A stretch of DNA of 45,677 nt from Desulfococcaceae bacterium HSG9 (GTDB lineage Bacteria > Desulfobacterota > Desulfobacteria > Desulfobacterales > JAUCGF01): contig JAUCGF010000119.1 of assembly GCA_030378005.1 (NCBI GenBank), positions 1-45,677 of the forward strand, read 5' to 3'. This document shows positions 24,865 to 34,115 of this stretch, one piece after another. Below the pieces are notes generated by a model. That model was not told the DNA's origin. It made no database searches and was given only the letters and a program-made list of their open reading frames with translations. Position 1 is the stretch's first letter; each line of letters begins with the position of its first letter. Both the position numbers and the translations under genes were made by a program.

Positions 24865-26634
24865 TTAAGTGTCAATGAAGCTTTTCAATTTCCGGCTGCG
24901 AGTCGGATGTCTTAGTTTACGAAGGGCTTTGGCCTCAATTTGACGAATACGCTCGCGTGTAACCGCAAAATCCTGCCCCACTTCTTCCAAGGTATGGTCA
25001 GCCTTTTCGCCAATTCCAAAGCGCATTCGCAACACTTTTTCTTCACGCGGTGTTAATGTGGCCAACACTTTACGAGTTTGTTCGGCCAGATTCAGGCTGA
25101 CCGCGGCATCGGATGGCAACATAAACTTTTTATCTTCTATAAAATCACCCAAATGGCTGTCTTCTTCCTCTCCGATAGGTGTTTCGAGTGAAATCGGTTC
25201 ACGTGCGATTTTAAGCACTTTACGAACTTTATCAAGCGGTATTTCCATTTTTTCAGCGATTTCTTCGGGAGACGGTTCGCGTCCCAACTCCTGAACAAGA
25301 TAGCGGGAAGTCCGAATCAGCTTGTTAATTGTTTCAATCATGTGAACGGGAATACGAATTGTGCGCGCCTGATCCGCAATTGCCCGGGTAATCGCTTGTC
25401 TGATCCACCAAGTCGCATACGTACTGAATTTATAACCGCGACGATATTCGAATTTATCAACCGCTTTCATCAAACCGATATTACCCTCTTGTATCAGATC
25501 AAGAAATTGCAAACCACGATTAGTGTATTTTTTGGCGATACTGACAACCAGACGAAGATTCGCTTTTGTCAGTTCACTTTTCGCCAATTTGGTGTAATAA
25601 CGGCCTTCATCAACACATGCAATAATTCTTCTCAGACGACGGCAGTTCGCTTTAATCATTTTTTCACGGTGCTTAATTTGTTCAATAATACCGTTCAGTT
25701 CATTAAATATAAGTTCCGTTTCTTCTTCGCTAAGATCATAAAGCGATTGAATCCGATTACGGAACATATCCGGTGATGTCAGATTTTGGCGTAAATCCGC
25801 AACGGGTGCGTCAAGGACATTGGCGCAAATCACCAGCATTTTTTCCATCGTGTCAAACCACTCAATTTGTTTTCGGATAAGCTTTTCAATTTTATTGACA
25901 ACACCTGCCTCAAGGCGCCATTCTTTGAGTAAATTGAATATTTTATTATTTCGCCGATTAATGCACCTTTGAATAATCCGTTCTTCATCCGGATTTGCAT
26001 GGCAAGGAAAGAGTTTTTCCCGGAATGCCGCATTTTCCCTAGTGATTTCAGTAATTGAGTAAATGGTGTTTAAAAATCGTTCCGTCTGAATCGCCTCATC
26101 AACATAGCCGTCTCCTTCATCAAGATCTCTTAAAACATACTTGGGGCGTAACGCTCCCAGTTTGATATGCCCGCCAAGATCAATGATGCTATCCACGCCG
26201 GTTGTAGTGTCTAACAACGCTTTTAAAACATCCTGTTCACCCGCTTCAATTTTTTTGGCGATTTCGACTTCACCTTCGCGCGTTAACAGAGTAACCATTC
26301 CCATTTCACGAAGATACATTTTCACAGGATCAGTGACTGTTCCGAAATCATGATCAGAAGCGCTCTTCGTCTTGGTATCACTTTTCTTCTTGGGCTTAAT
26401 GCTTTTACGCATACGACGGATATTTTGGCTGCCGACAATTTCAATACCGCTTTCTTGAAATAATATGAGCGTTCGATCCAATTGTTCTTCTGTAAACATC
26501 TCATCTGGAAGAAATTCGTTAATTTCGTCATACGTCAGGCTGCCTTGCTTTTTGCCTTTAGCAATCAAATCACGAATCGCTTCTCTCGTCAGTTGATTGG
26601 CGTTTCCCGGTTTTACGGATAATGTTAGCACCAT
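24865..26634 (-). CDS. rpoD: RNA polymerase primary sigma factor RpoD (sigma-70)
   Basis: A 589-residue housekeeping sigma factor. Region 1.1 (about 1-75) precedes region 1.2 ([11 protein letters not shown] near 101). Region 2 is seen as [20 protein letters not shown] and [19 protein letters not shown], followed by region 3. Region 4.2 is [20 protein letters not shown] near the end, the -35-binding helix-turn-helix. The start is 6 bases after dnaG with GGAGG-like sequence in the dnaG end. It is the second gene of a dnaG-rpoD operon. Confidence 0.97.
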   Translation of the reverse strand: MVLTLSVKPGNANQLTREAIRDLIAKGKKQGSLTYDEINEFLPDEMFTEEQLDRTLILFQESGIEIVGSQNIRRMRKSIKPKKKSDTKTKSASDHDFGTVTDPVKMYLREMGMVTLLTREGEVEIAKKIEAGEQDVLKALLDTTTGVDSIIDLGGHIKLGALRPKYVLRDLDEGDGYVDEAIQTERFLNTIYSITEITRENAAFREKLFPCHANPDEERIIQRCINRRNNKIFNLLKEWRLEAGVVNKIEKLIRKQIEWFDTMEKMLVICANVLDAPVADLRQNLTSPDMFRNRIQSLYDLSEEETELIFNELNGIIEQIKHREKMIKANCRRLRRIIACVDEGRYYTKLAKSELTKANLRLVVSIAKKYTNRGLQFLDLIQEGNIGLMKAVDKFEYRRGYKFSTYATWWIRQAITRAIADQARTIRIPVHMIETINKLIRTSRYLVQELGREPSPEEIAEKMEIPLDKVRKVLKIAREPISLETPIGEEEDSHLGDFIEDKKFMLPSDAAVSLNLAEQTRKVLATLTPREEKVLRMRFGIGEKADHTLEEVGQDFAVTRERIRQIEAKALRKLRHPTRSRKLKSFIDT

Positions 26635-26640
26635 ATAATT

Positions 26641-28476
26641 TCACCTCCTGCGGACACACTTTTTTTTGGCCTTATTGCGGACATATTTTTGTTTTTCCGC
26701 CAATAGTTGAATAACTTTGACATCATCACCTTTAGCCGCCGCTTCTTTTATTTTGCGTGACAAATTTTTTTCAGGATATTTTATACCTGATTCAAATTGA
26801 TTGATCAGTTTAAGACAATCTTCATAGCGCCATGTTCGATCATCTATGGCCAATGAGGTTGCCATAGCGCGTAATCGTTCATCTTGTATCCCATTTAGCA
26901 GTTCCGCAACATGTCCTTCCGAATCCGCATAATACTTTAAAATGGTATTGCCTAATGTCTTTAAAAGGTTATTTTCAAAAAAATACGGAAGCCGTCTATT
27001 TTCAATTTCAGGTATGATAGCCGGAAATTGAAGCATCATCGCAATGAGTCGGCGTTCGAATTTGGCTTTGGCGGTTTCCGTCTCACCATCTGTGTAGCCG
27101 CCCGACCCGTTAGACGCGCTTATCATTGCGCCATTCTCAGAGACCCAAGAGCGTGTATCATTTTTCTTTCCATTCCGATCTCGTACTTTATGCAGGATAG
27201 CACTTTCGTCAATATCCAAACGTTCGGCCAATTCCTTTCTATATAAAGATTTTTTATTGATATCATCAATGGCGGATAGGGGGCCGATCATAGCATCCAG
27301 TACACGCAGTTTGCCTTCAACAGAATGTCCATATTTTTTTACCGCCATATCCGTCAGAAAATCAATTATATTCTTAGCCTTATCAGCACCGCGCATGAAA
27401 GAATCCCGCCCATGTTTGCGGATATAAGAGTCCGGATCATGCCCCGCAGGCAACACTAAAATACGTGCATCTATATGGCCTCGATCAAACACCGCGATGC
27501 TGCGCTCGGCCGCTTTAATACCGGCCAGATCGGAATCATAAACAAGGATTGCCTTGCCATTTGCTCCAATACATCCCCGCAACATACGGACATGTTCATT
27601 TGTGAGAGCGGTTCCTAATGTGGCGACTGTATTTTCAGAACCGGCTTGGTAAAGGGCTAAAAAATCTAAATATCCTTCAACAATCAATACCGTTTCATTT
27701 GTACGACATTTTGTTTTAGCCGCATCAATTCCGTATAAAGACCGGCTTTTGTTATAAACCGGCGTTTCCGGCGTGTTAAGATATTTGGGCAAGGATTCAT
27801 CGGTTACACGACCGCCAAACCCGATAATGCTCCCGGCAATATTTGTAATTGGAAACATAATGCGATTACGAAAACGATCATAATAACCGTTTCCTTGTTT
27901 ATTAGCAACCACCAAACCGGCCTGTTCAACATAATTCAGAGGCGCTTTTTTTTTATAAAAAAAAGACAGCAGATTATCCCAGCCTTCCGGTGCGAAGCCT
28001 ATTTTAAAGCGGGTGATAATATCTTCGGAAAAACCGCGCCGGTTCAGATAAGTCATCGCATTTTTACCCGAAACGCCATTCAACAGAGAATGATGGAAAA
28101 AATCGGCAGCCATCGCGTTGAGCTTAAATAACCGCGTTTTTTCATCGATCAGCCGTTTTTGCGCCGGTGTAAGCGATTGTTCCGGAATACGGACACCGCA
28201 TCTTGCTGCCAGAATACGAGCCGCTTCAGGGAAGGAATATCCGTTGAGTTTCATCAGAAATGTGAAAACATCACCGCCAGTTCCGCATCCGAAGCAGTGA
28301 AAGATACGCTTTTCGGGGCTAACGGAAAACGACGGGTCTTTATCTGAATGAAAGGGGCAAAGGCCGAAATAATTCCTTCCCGCTTTCTTCAAAATAACAA
28401 CTTCTGATACAACGTCAACAATATCAACGCTGCTCTGTATTTCTGAAATTATATGTTCAGGGATAAACTTTGCCAA
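26641..28476 (-). CDS. dnaG: DNA primase
   Basis: A 611-residue primase that lays down RNA primers for replication. The N-terminal CHC2 zinc finger is CPFHSDKDPSF...FHCFGCGTGGD (about 40-70). The TOPRIM catalytic core contains ETVLIVEGYLDFLALYQAG near 265 and VYDSDLAGIKAAERS near 310, the metal-binding acidic residues. The C-terminal ~150 residues are the DnaB-binding domain, ending in a basic tail (KKKCVRRR). It is upstream of rpoD as in the macromolecular synthesis operon, here without rpsU in front. Confidence 0.97.
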   Translation of the reverse strand: MAKFIPEHIISEIQSSVDIVDVVSEVVILKKAGRNYFGLCPFHSDKDPSFSVSPEKRIFHCFGCGTGGDVFTFLMKLNGYSFPEAARILAARCGVRIPEQSLTPAQKRLIDEKTRLFKLNAMAADFFHHSLLNGVSGKNAMTYLNRRGFSEDIITRFKIGFAPEGWDNLLSFFYKKKAPLNYVEQAGLVVANKQGNGYYDRFRNRIMFPITNIAGSIIGFGGRVTDESLPKYLNTPETPVYNKSRSLYGIDAAKTKCRTNETVLIVEGYLDFLALYQAGSENTVATLGTALTNEHVRMLRGCIGANGKAILVYDSDLAGIKAAERSIAVFDRGHIDARILVLPAGHDPDSYIRKHGRDSFMRGADKAKNIIDFLTDMAVKKYGHSVEGKLRVLDAMIGPLSAIDDINKKSLYRKELAERLDIDESAILHKVRDRNGKKNDTRSWVSENGAMISASNGSGGYTDGETETAKAKFERRLIAMMLQFPAIIPEIENRRLPYFFENNLLKTLGNTILKYYADSEGHVAELLNGIQDERLRAMATSLAIDDRTWRYEDCLKLINQFESGIKYPEKNLSRKIKEAAAKGDDVKVIQLLAEKQKYVRNKAKKKCVRRR

Positions 28477-29017
28477 TCATTCTCCTAAAATCGAAAACAG
28501 GTTTATAAAAAAGTGGTTGATGCGCCTCAGTTGATTGTTCGCATATTACGTCAGTTTATAGACTGTAATAAGTGTGAACATACGTTTAACCGCAAATAAT
28601 GCGGCAACTGGCAACGCCTGAACTTTTTTAAAAACCCGTCAATGGCAAATGACGGTAGGAAATTCTACGGGATGTAATTGTGTTTTTTTCCTTTTTATAG
28701 GCTGTAAGCTTCAACATTTTGATAAAGCCATGTTTGAATTATTTGCAAGTTGAAAAATTATTGAATCATATAAAAAACAAATAAACATGTTTCTTCAAAT
28801 GTCAAATTTGAAAAAGAGGATTCAGGTGTCAGCCATATATAGACAGTCACATATTAAATTTCACAAGGATAGAGGAAGAAGGCTGCATTGTAATACGATG
28901 TGATACGCCGACGACTGATAACGCAGTGTGATTTAATATGTGACTGTCTATAGCATCCGCAAACTAAATCTCGCACTATGCTATTTGGGTTTTTCCCGAT
29001 AATACTAAGTATAGCAC
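28477..29017. other. 541-base intergenic region with repeats
   Basis: No gene is visible. The spacer holds a MITE-like element (28841-28949). Near 28632-28675 ACCCGTCA and TGACGGT can pair, followed by TACGGG. This might be a leader or transcript-end structure, but I cannot match it to a known RNA family. Confidence 0.5.
28841..28949. mobile_element. 109-bp MITE-like element, TA-flanked
   Basis: Terminal inverted repeats: GACAGTCACATATTAAAT at 28841 onward and ATTTAATATGTGACTGTC ending at 28949, 18 perfect pairs. TA dinucleotides border both ends. The interior encodes nothing. TA duplication and the size suit a non-autonomous element mobilised by an IS630/Tc1-type transposase; no such gene is in the window. 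Confidence 0.72.
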
Positions 29018-29734
29018 CTATCTTTTAACACAATTCTTAAACATTTCTTTCATTGCCAAACGTGTCAATTCATCAGCCGAAACCCATTTACCCTGACGTT
29101 TGACAAATGAACCGAAGTCAAGAATATTTTCACTTAACGGTTTTTGGGTTTCATCAAAATGGCCGGTCCATAGCAATCGTGCGTTACTCACATCAATCAA
29201 GGCAATATCAAACGCCGCGGATGCAGGTGTTTTGACGCTCATGGTGCCGCCGATACGCTCTTTAAAACGATATATGCCTCCGGCCACCACCCAATCAGCT
29301 CCGAGTTGTTGTCCTATACGCACTAAGTGTTCACGCATTTGAACGGGATTTCTGTTTTCCGCAAAAGCACCAGCCATAACACTGCGGGCCTTGGTTCCGG
29401 AAATAAAAATATATTGCGCACATTTTTGCAATAATGCGGACATATTTTTGGTCATGGATTGTTCAGCCTCAGAAGAAACGCCTCCGGTTGTAAAAAATGA
29501 CCCGCTTAAAGGGCTTCTGACATTTTGATTAATACCGTAAACGGTGGACATATTTTTAAACGGCAGAATCAGCAAGGTTCCCGCTCCCATGGAGACAGGG
29601 AATTTTTTTATCGGTTTGGAAGTTGAACAGGCGCTTATAATTACAATAAGAATAATCAAACCTATCCCCACAGCGTTTCTGATAATCTGGTGCCATCCGA
29701 ATTTTTTGTTTTCAATTTCTGTTTGTTTTTGCAT
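29018..29734 (-). CDS. lipoprotein, LpoB/CsgG-like fold (uncharacterised)
   Basis: A 238-residue lipoprotein: cytoplasmic start of ~20 residues, hydrophobic segment (about 21-35) and lipobox IISACSTS, so it is anchored at the envelope. The body has the 'TLLILPFKNMS' strand, 'GADWVVAGGIYRF' and 'FDIALIDVSNARLLWTGHF' motifs typical of CsgG/TolB-N/LpoB-like lipoproteins that sense or scaffold outer-membrane complexes. The partner is unknown. A hisB gene follows after about 80 bases in the read direction's upstream side, so co-transcription is uncertain. Confidence 0.6.
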   Translation of the reverse strand: MQKQTEIENKKFGWHQIIRNAVGIGLIILIVIISACSTSKPIKKFPVSMGAGTLLILPFKNMSTVYGINQNVRSPLSGSFFTTGGVSSEAEQSMTKNMSALLQKCAQYIFISGTKARSVMAGAFAENRNPVQMREHLVRIGQQLGADWVVAGGIYRFKERIGGTMSVKTPASAAFDIALIDVSNARLLWTGHFDETQKPLSENILDFGSFVKRQGKWVSADELTRLAMKEMFKNCVKR

Positions 29735-29814
29735 AGCCCGCTTCTCTCTTTAAGGTTATTTGAAATTTAATTTTCGTGATTTATCTGGATTTTGCTTCTT
29801 GAAATTTTATTATA

Positions 29815-30414
29815 TCATAACACACCTTTGCTGGAACGGACGCCGATAATACGATTATCAGGCATTAGGGCCTGGTCTAAGGCACGTCCGCAAGCTTTAA
29901 AGATCGACTCAATAATATGGTGTTCATTTTCACCGTACAGAACATTGATATGTAGGTTTAAGCCACCCTGATTAACAAACGCTCTGAAAAATTCTTTGGT
30001 CAATCCCGTGAAGCCGTTGCCGGCGGCACTCAGATCACCGGGAGTATTGTAAACCAGAAAAGGACGTTTTGATAGATCTATCGTTACCATTGTCAAAGCT
30101 TCATCCATCGGCGTTACGGCATGGCCGTAACGGATAATACCGCTGCGATCACCCATCGCCGTATCGAACGCATTGCCTAACACCAATCCCAAATCTTCGA
30201 CGGTGTGATGATAGTCAACATCCAGATCTCCCTGGGCATTAACAGTCAAATCAAAAAAACCGTGGACCGCGAACAGAGTCAGCATGTGGTCAAAAAATGG
30301 GATTCCGGTGGAAATCGTATTATTACCGCGGCCATCGGCGTTTAGAACAATGCTGATTTCAGTTTCATTCGTTCGCCGTTCGATAATGGCTTTACGTTCC
30401 TTTTCAGATTTCAT
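29815..30414 (-). CDS. hisB: imidazoleglycerol-phosphate dehydratase
   Basis: A 199-residue single-function HisB dehydratase of histidine biosynthesis. Two internal half-repeats carry the Mn ligands: FFDHMLTLFAVHGFFD (about 41-56) with DYHHTVEDLGLVLG (about 69-82), and GHAVTPMDEAL (about 98-108) with GENEHHIIESIFKACGRA near 165-185. The HisB phosphatase domain is absent, as expected outside enterics. No other his gene is nearby. Confidence 0.95.
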   Translation of the reverse strand: MKSEKERKAIIERRTNETEISIVLNADGRGNNTISTGIPFFDHMLTLFAVHGFFDLTVNAQGDLDVDYHHTVEDLGLVLGNAFDTAMGDRSGIIRYGHAVTPMDEALTMVTIDLSKRPFLVYNTPGDLSAAGNGFTGLTKEFFRAFVNQGGLNLHINVLYGENEHHIIESIFKACGRALDQALMPDNRIIGVRSSKGVL

Positions 30415-30547
30415 TAAATTATTTTAGCACTCCTTATTTAATATAAACCAATACAAATATAAGGGAATTTTGTTTTTAAGTCAAGTTGGTATCCTGAAGA
30501 ATAGCCCTTATTTCGCATTTATTTTACAAAATAATCGTGGCAAGGAA

Positions 30548-30593
30548 AACACGATGCAGGTTGCCGCATTGGCGGCAATGTGGCAACCGTGTT
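30548..30593 (+). other. strong hairpin between selB and hisB
   Basis: GGTTGCCGCATT (30559-30570) pairs with AATGTGGCAACC (30577-30588) across a 6-base loop, with one G-U pair. An outer AACAC/GTGTT pair closes it over a 6-base bulge. The G-U pair makes the plus-strand RNA fold better than the minus strand (C-A mismatch). There is no T run. Its role is unknown. The rest of 30415-30686 shows nothing. Confidence 0.5.
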
Positions 30594-30686
30594 GAAGCCG
30601 GGTTTAGGCTTTAGATGATAGTTTTTAGGAATATGATAGAATGATTATATTGTATGCAGGACAGCAATTCCCCACAGTTTACTCCT

Positions 30687-32606
30687 TTATTTTGTCTGCC
30701 CAGAGCGCAGTTTACGTATATCTCCCACCCTCAAAGTTACATTTTGAGCATCAAAATATTCAATTAACGGTATAACATACTTACGTGATGCACCCGTCAT
30801 TTCTTTAAACTGTGGTGTAGTGATCTCTCCTTTTGTTTCCAGGAAACGAACCAGTTGCTTTTTGAGGTTATCAAGTGCATCAGCGTCAAAATAAAGGTCA
30901 TCTTTGGCTTTCACCAACAGCCCCTCATTGACGAGTAATAACAAAACATCTTTAGCTTGCGATATTTCGGCACCAAGGGTTTTACATAGCGCTTTAAAAT
31001 ATGGAGGCGTCAATCGACTGTCGCGGTATTGTTCAGAAATATTTTTTCGCAATACGGCCTGGTCCATGCCTAGCGACACCTTATGGTTTGCCATTCGCAC
31101 AGTATCTTGCTCATGCATCACAGTTTTCGTTTTTATCAGCAGATTCAAAATCAGATTGAAAAGTTTAGCCTGAAGATAGGATGGCAACTTGGATTTCAAC
31201 TCCTCTTTGGGCATACCTTTTTTCAGCGGATTAGCTTCATGATAAGCGATCAAATTAGCGGATGTCTGCTTTTTAAGCAATTCAAGACTGTCACCATGTA
31301 TGTAAATTTTATGTTCCTTATCAATCTGGACGAGTGTTCTGTTGGATAACAGCCCCTGAATGCCTGTCCGAATCCGTTTATCCGAGAGGTTGACCATAAT
31401 TTTGATATCAGCCATAGACACACCTTTAAAACCGGCTTGGCCGACATGATAAGCGATGATTTCTTCGGGTGTGCGATGGCCTAACGCTTTTAAATTGTCT
31501 ATAATTTCAGGTTTGAAGCGTTTATGTTTACCGGGAATAGGATTTAATATCTGTCCACCGCCGATGGTTCTTACGGGAGAATAACTTCTTAAAACAAAAT
31601 GATCATCCTTAACCGCCGCGATGGGCGCTTCAAGATGGATTTGCGCCACTGTATCTTCTCCCTGAGCCAATTCATCATTTTCCAACAAAATCAATACGCC
31701 CAAAATTTCGCTGGTACCGCTGTGAAACCGAATCCTCGCACGATTTTTAAGCGGTTTTTTGCAACTTCCAAGATAATGCAACGTAACATCAAGCATATAA
31801 CTTGGTTTTAAAGCATCCGGGGACGCCAAAATATCACCCCGTTGAATCACCGCCTTTTCAAGCCCCTGCATATTGATAGCCGTGCGCATACCGGATTCGG
31901 CCGCATCCACACTTTGATTGTGAACCTGAATACCTCGCACCTTAGATTTGATTAAAGACGGGTACAACATGACCGAATCGCCGACTCGCACATTCCCCGA
32001 AATCAAACTGCCGGTAATAATCGTGCCAAATCCGTGCATCGTAAAAATACGGTCAATCGGCAGCCGAAAAAAGGCGGATGGTTGGCGACTGGGAATCTGA
32101 GCGCACAATGTGTCAAGCATGCGGATAAATTCGTCAATTCCCTGACCTGTGACAGAAGATACAGTGACTATACAGCTATTTTCTAAAAAAGTGCCTTGAA
32201 TGAAATCGTTGATATCATCTAGCACCAGTTCGAGCCATTCTTCATCAACCATATCAATTTTGGTAAGCACGACAAAAGCATGCTTTATTCCAAGAAGCGT
32301 ACAGATTTCAAGATGTTCCCGGGTTTGGGGCATCACACCCTCATCCGCGGCAATCACCATCGCCACAATATCGATTCCGGTGGCGCCGGCAACCATGTGC
32401 TTTACAAATTTTTCATGCCCCGGAACATCGACGATGCCAAGATGCTGCCCACTCGGAAGGTCAATGGAAGCAAATCCCAGTTCGATTGTAATACCGCGCT
32501 CTTTTTCTTCTTTCAGCCGGTCTGTATTAATACCGGTGGCCGCTTTGATCAAAGATGTTTTGCCATGATCAATATGGCCGGCAGTGCCAAGTATAATCTG
32601 TTTCAC
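30687..32606 (-). CDS. selB: selenocysteine-specific elongation factor SelB
   Basis: A 639-residue GTPase that carries Sec-tRNA to UGA codons with a SECIS hairpin. The G domain has [16 protein letters not shown] (about 7-22), [18 protein letters not shown] (DxxG) and TKID near 114. It is followed by EF-Tu-like domains II/III and, from about 375, four winged-helix repeats (for example the end [19 protein letters not shown]) that bind SECIS RNA. Its presence means the organism uses selenocysteine. No selA, selC or selD is seen in the window. Confidence 0.96.
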   Translation of the reverse strand: MKQIILGTAGHIDHGKTSLIKAATGINTDRLKEEKERGITIELGFASIDLPSGQHLGIVDVPGHEKFVKHMVAGATGIDIVAMVIAADEGVMPQTREHLEICTLLGIKHAFVVLTKIDMVDEEWLELVLDDINDFIQGTFLENSCIVTVSSVTGQGIDEFIRMLDTLCAQIPSRQPSAFFRLPIDRIFTMHGFGTIITGSLISGNVRVGDSVMLYPSLIKSKVRGIQVHNQSVDAAESGMRTAINMQGLEKAVIQRGDILASPDALKPSYMLDVTLHYLGSCKKPLKNRARIRFHSGTSEILGVLILLENDELAQGEDTVAQIHLEAPIAAVKDDHFVLRSYSPVRTIGGGQILNPIPGKHKRFKPEIIDNLKALGHRTPEEIIAYHVGQAGFKGVSMADIKIMVNLSDKRIRTGIQGLLSNRTLVQIDKEHKIYIHGDSLELLKKQTSANLIAYHEANPLKKGMPKEELKSKLPSYLQAKLFNLILNLLIKTKTVMHEQDTVRMANHKVSLGMDQAVLRKNISEQYRDSRLTPPYFKALCKTLGAEISQAKDVLLLLVNEGLLVKAKDDLYFDADALDNLKKQLVRFLETKGEITTPQFKEMTGASRKYVIPLIEYFDAQNVTLRVGDIRKLRSGQTK

Positions 32607-32631
32607 CGTTTAATTGCTCCTTTAGGAGGTC

Positions 32632-32895
32632 TTATTCTTTTTTGCGGATTCTTATATATTCTGACAGGTAGGCCATCCCTACCAAAAAAACACCTAACCC
32701 TGCAACATAAACAAGGTCGGCATCAGGATAAAAAAAGCGGGAAAGCATAACGGCAAATACTGCCCCTAAAACAGCTCTGACAAGAAAAATGTAAAAACGA
32801 TTCACAAAAAACACCTGCCACATCATTAAAATATTGTTGTTATTTGCGTGGAACATACATGAGAAGGCAAGATGGGTCAATGAATAAGATGACAT
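32632..32895 (-). CDS. small membrane protein of unknown function
   Basis: Up to 87 residues from an ATG at 32895; ATGs at 32856 and 32826 are possible and none has a convincing ribosome site. The reliable part is the last ~62 residues: two TM helices, FYIFLVRAVLGAVFAVML and LVYVAGLGVFLVGMAYL, with a short loop (FYPDAD), ending in a basic tail (EYIRIRKKE). It precedes selB by 25 bases on the same strand, so may be co-transcribed. I do not recognise the family. Confidence 0.5.
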   Translation of the reverse strand: MSSYSLTHLAFSCMFHANNNNILMMWQVFFVNRFYIFLVRAVLGAVFAVMLSRFFYPDADLVYVAGLGVFLVGMAYLSEYIRIRKKE

Positions 32896-32961
32896 GGAAA
32901 TTTTTCCCAATCAGTCGAAAATATACAAAATAAATTATTTTCCAGATAGCGAAAAAATAAC

Positions 32962-32990
32962 TTGCTATTGATTCAATATGCTGCTATAAG
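32962..32990 (+). promoter_or_regulatory. sigma-70 promoter of tRNA-His/tRNA-Arg
   Basis: TTGCTA (32962-32967), a 17-base spacer, and TATAAG (32985-32990) lie 14 bases before the tRNA-His gene. Confidence 0.7.
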
Positions 32991-33003
32991 ACGCGGATTA
33001 TAT

Positions 33004-33080
33004 GGTGGGTGTAGCTCAGTTGGCAGAGCGCTAGGTTGTGGTCCTGGATGTCGAGGGTTCAAGCCCCTTCACTCACCCCA
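33004..33080 (+). tRNA. tRNA-His (GUG)
   Basis: The cloverleaf is complete with anticodon loop TTGTGGT, D-arm AGCTCAGTTGGCAGAGC and T-loop GGTTCAAGCC. An extra 5' G (G-1, 33004) opposite C73 is the histidine identity element. CCA is encoded at 33078-33080. It is followed after 12 bases by tRNA-Arg in one transcript. Confidence 0.96.
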
Positions 33081-33092
33081 TTTTTTTACAAT

Positions 33093-33166
<74 letters not shown>

Positions 33167-33188
33167 CTATGTATTACAAAATATTCTC

Positions 33189-33224
33189 AAAGGGTTATGC
33201 GTGGCAACGTTTAACCCTTTTTTA
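33189..33224 (+). terminator. terminator of the tRNA-His/Arg transcript
   Basis: AAAGGGTTA (33189-33197) pairs with TAACCCTTT (33212-33220) across a 14-base loop, followed by Ts. It lies 22 bases after tRNA-Arg. Confidence 0.82.
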
Positions 33225-33265
33225 TTGAAATCATGTATTGTGTATCTCAAAGCATAAAGCATACA

Positions 33266-33724
33266 TTAAGGTAATAAATGGCCCCTGGCAAAATTGGCCA
33301 TAGAAAGTAAAATATCGTTCATACCATCAAGGCGCTTGATCAGCAATTCGATCAGGTAACTGATAATTTTCTCTTTAAGCACTGGATCAACATTATGAAA
33401 AGATGTTTTTTCCATTTTCAGAACAAAAACTCTTTCAGCCGCGATGACATTGCTGTAACGTGGTTTGTCTGATAAAAAGGACATTTCGCCAAATATCTGG
33501 CCGGTGCCTAATCGTCCAATCGGAGCCTGAAAATCCGTTTTTGTGATAAGAACACTTCCCTTAATAATTAAGTAGAGGGAAGAAAACATGCCACCTTCCG
33601 TTATAATCCGATCCCCTTTATTAAATGCTAAAAAGGAATGGTCCATATTTGAAAATAATCGTTTTTCCCGTTCTGAAAATTTTTCAAACACTGGCATGTC
33701 CTTAATAATATCATAAAGCAGCAT
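33266..33724 (-). CDS. cyclic nucleotide-binding domain protein
   Basis: A 152-residue stand-alone cNMP-binding domain (about 12-125). The beta-roll starts VFEKFSEREKRLFSNM, and 'GDRIITEGGMFSSLYLIIKG' is the strand-turn pattern of the CRP family. The phosphate-binding cassette is seen as GQIFGEMSFLSDKPRYSNV near 85-103, with Glu kept and the usual Arg-Ser/Thr-Ala replaced by Arg-Tyr-Ser. There is no helix-turn-helix or kinase domain; the C-terminal helix is short. It is monocistronic; likely a small sensory or regulatory adaptor. Confidence 0.82.
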   Translation of the reverse strand: MLLYDIIKDMPVFEKFSEREKRLFSNMDHSFLAFNKGDRIITEGGMFSSLYLIIKGSVLITKTDFQAPIGRLGTGQIFGEMSFLSDKPRYSNVIAAERVFVLKMEKTSFHNVDPVLKEKIISYLIELLIKRLDGMNDILLSMANFARGHLLP

Positions 33725-34115
33725 CGTGATTTCCTCTATTTTAAGCCTTAAATGGGAGCCTGTTCTTCCCCAAAGATAAGTAAGTCAGCTTTGTCTTAAT
33801 AATGCGTATATTACGCTATGTTATTATCTTACCTAATAACCCCGAAAGTTACATATAACAAACTATTTTTTTGAAATCAAATAGTAAGTCAGAGTGAACA
33901 GCCAGAAAATACCGACTTTATATTCTGATAACCCCATCGCTCGAATAAACTGGTCACCAAAGCCGGGTTTTCCACCAAATGCAAAGTAACTTGACTTAGC
34001 AATGAAAAGCAATTATTAATCGGAGTATTTAAAATAGTACGAAGCGTATTTTATCGCAGGCCAATAAAAAAACAACAACATGATTATATCATAAACATAT
34101 TTAATTTTAAAGCAA
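33725..34115. other. 391-base intergenic region
   Basis: AT-rich. The only coding-like signal is a 54-codon open frame on the minus strand (33849-34013), listed separately. No structured RNA, repeat or clear argS promoter is seen. Confidence 0.5.
33849..34013 (-). CDS. possible small ORF or gene remnant
   Basis: Fifty-four codons from a TTG with no ribosome site. The translation has a plausible protein character (KSSYFAFGGKPGFGDQFIRA then a hydrophobic YKVGIFWLFTLTYYLI), as in the tail of a membrane protein. Two stops in a row precede it. It may be the surviving C-terminus of a lost gene. I do not recognise the family and confidence is low. Confidence 0.22.

Noticed and set aside
28590..30575. 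The shared 11-mer GTTGCCGCATT in two spacers (one per strand) as a repeat family
   Set aside because: An 11-base match between two places in 45 kb is expected many times by chance, and the flanks do not align.
30415..33003. A tRNA-Sec (selC) gene near selB
   Set aside because: No long-variable-arm tRNA with a TCA anticodon is found; the nearby tRNAs are His and Arg.
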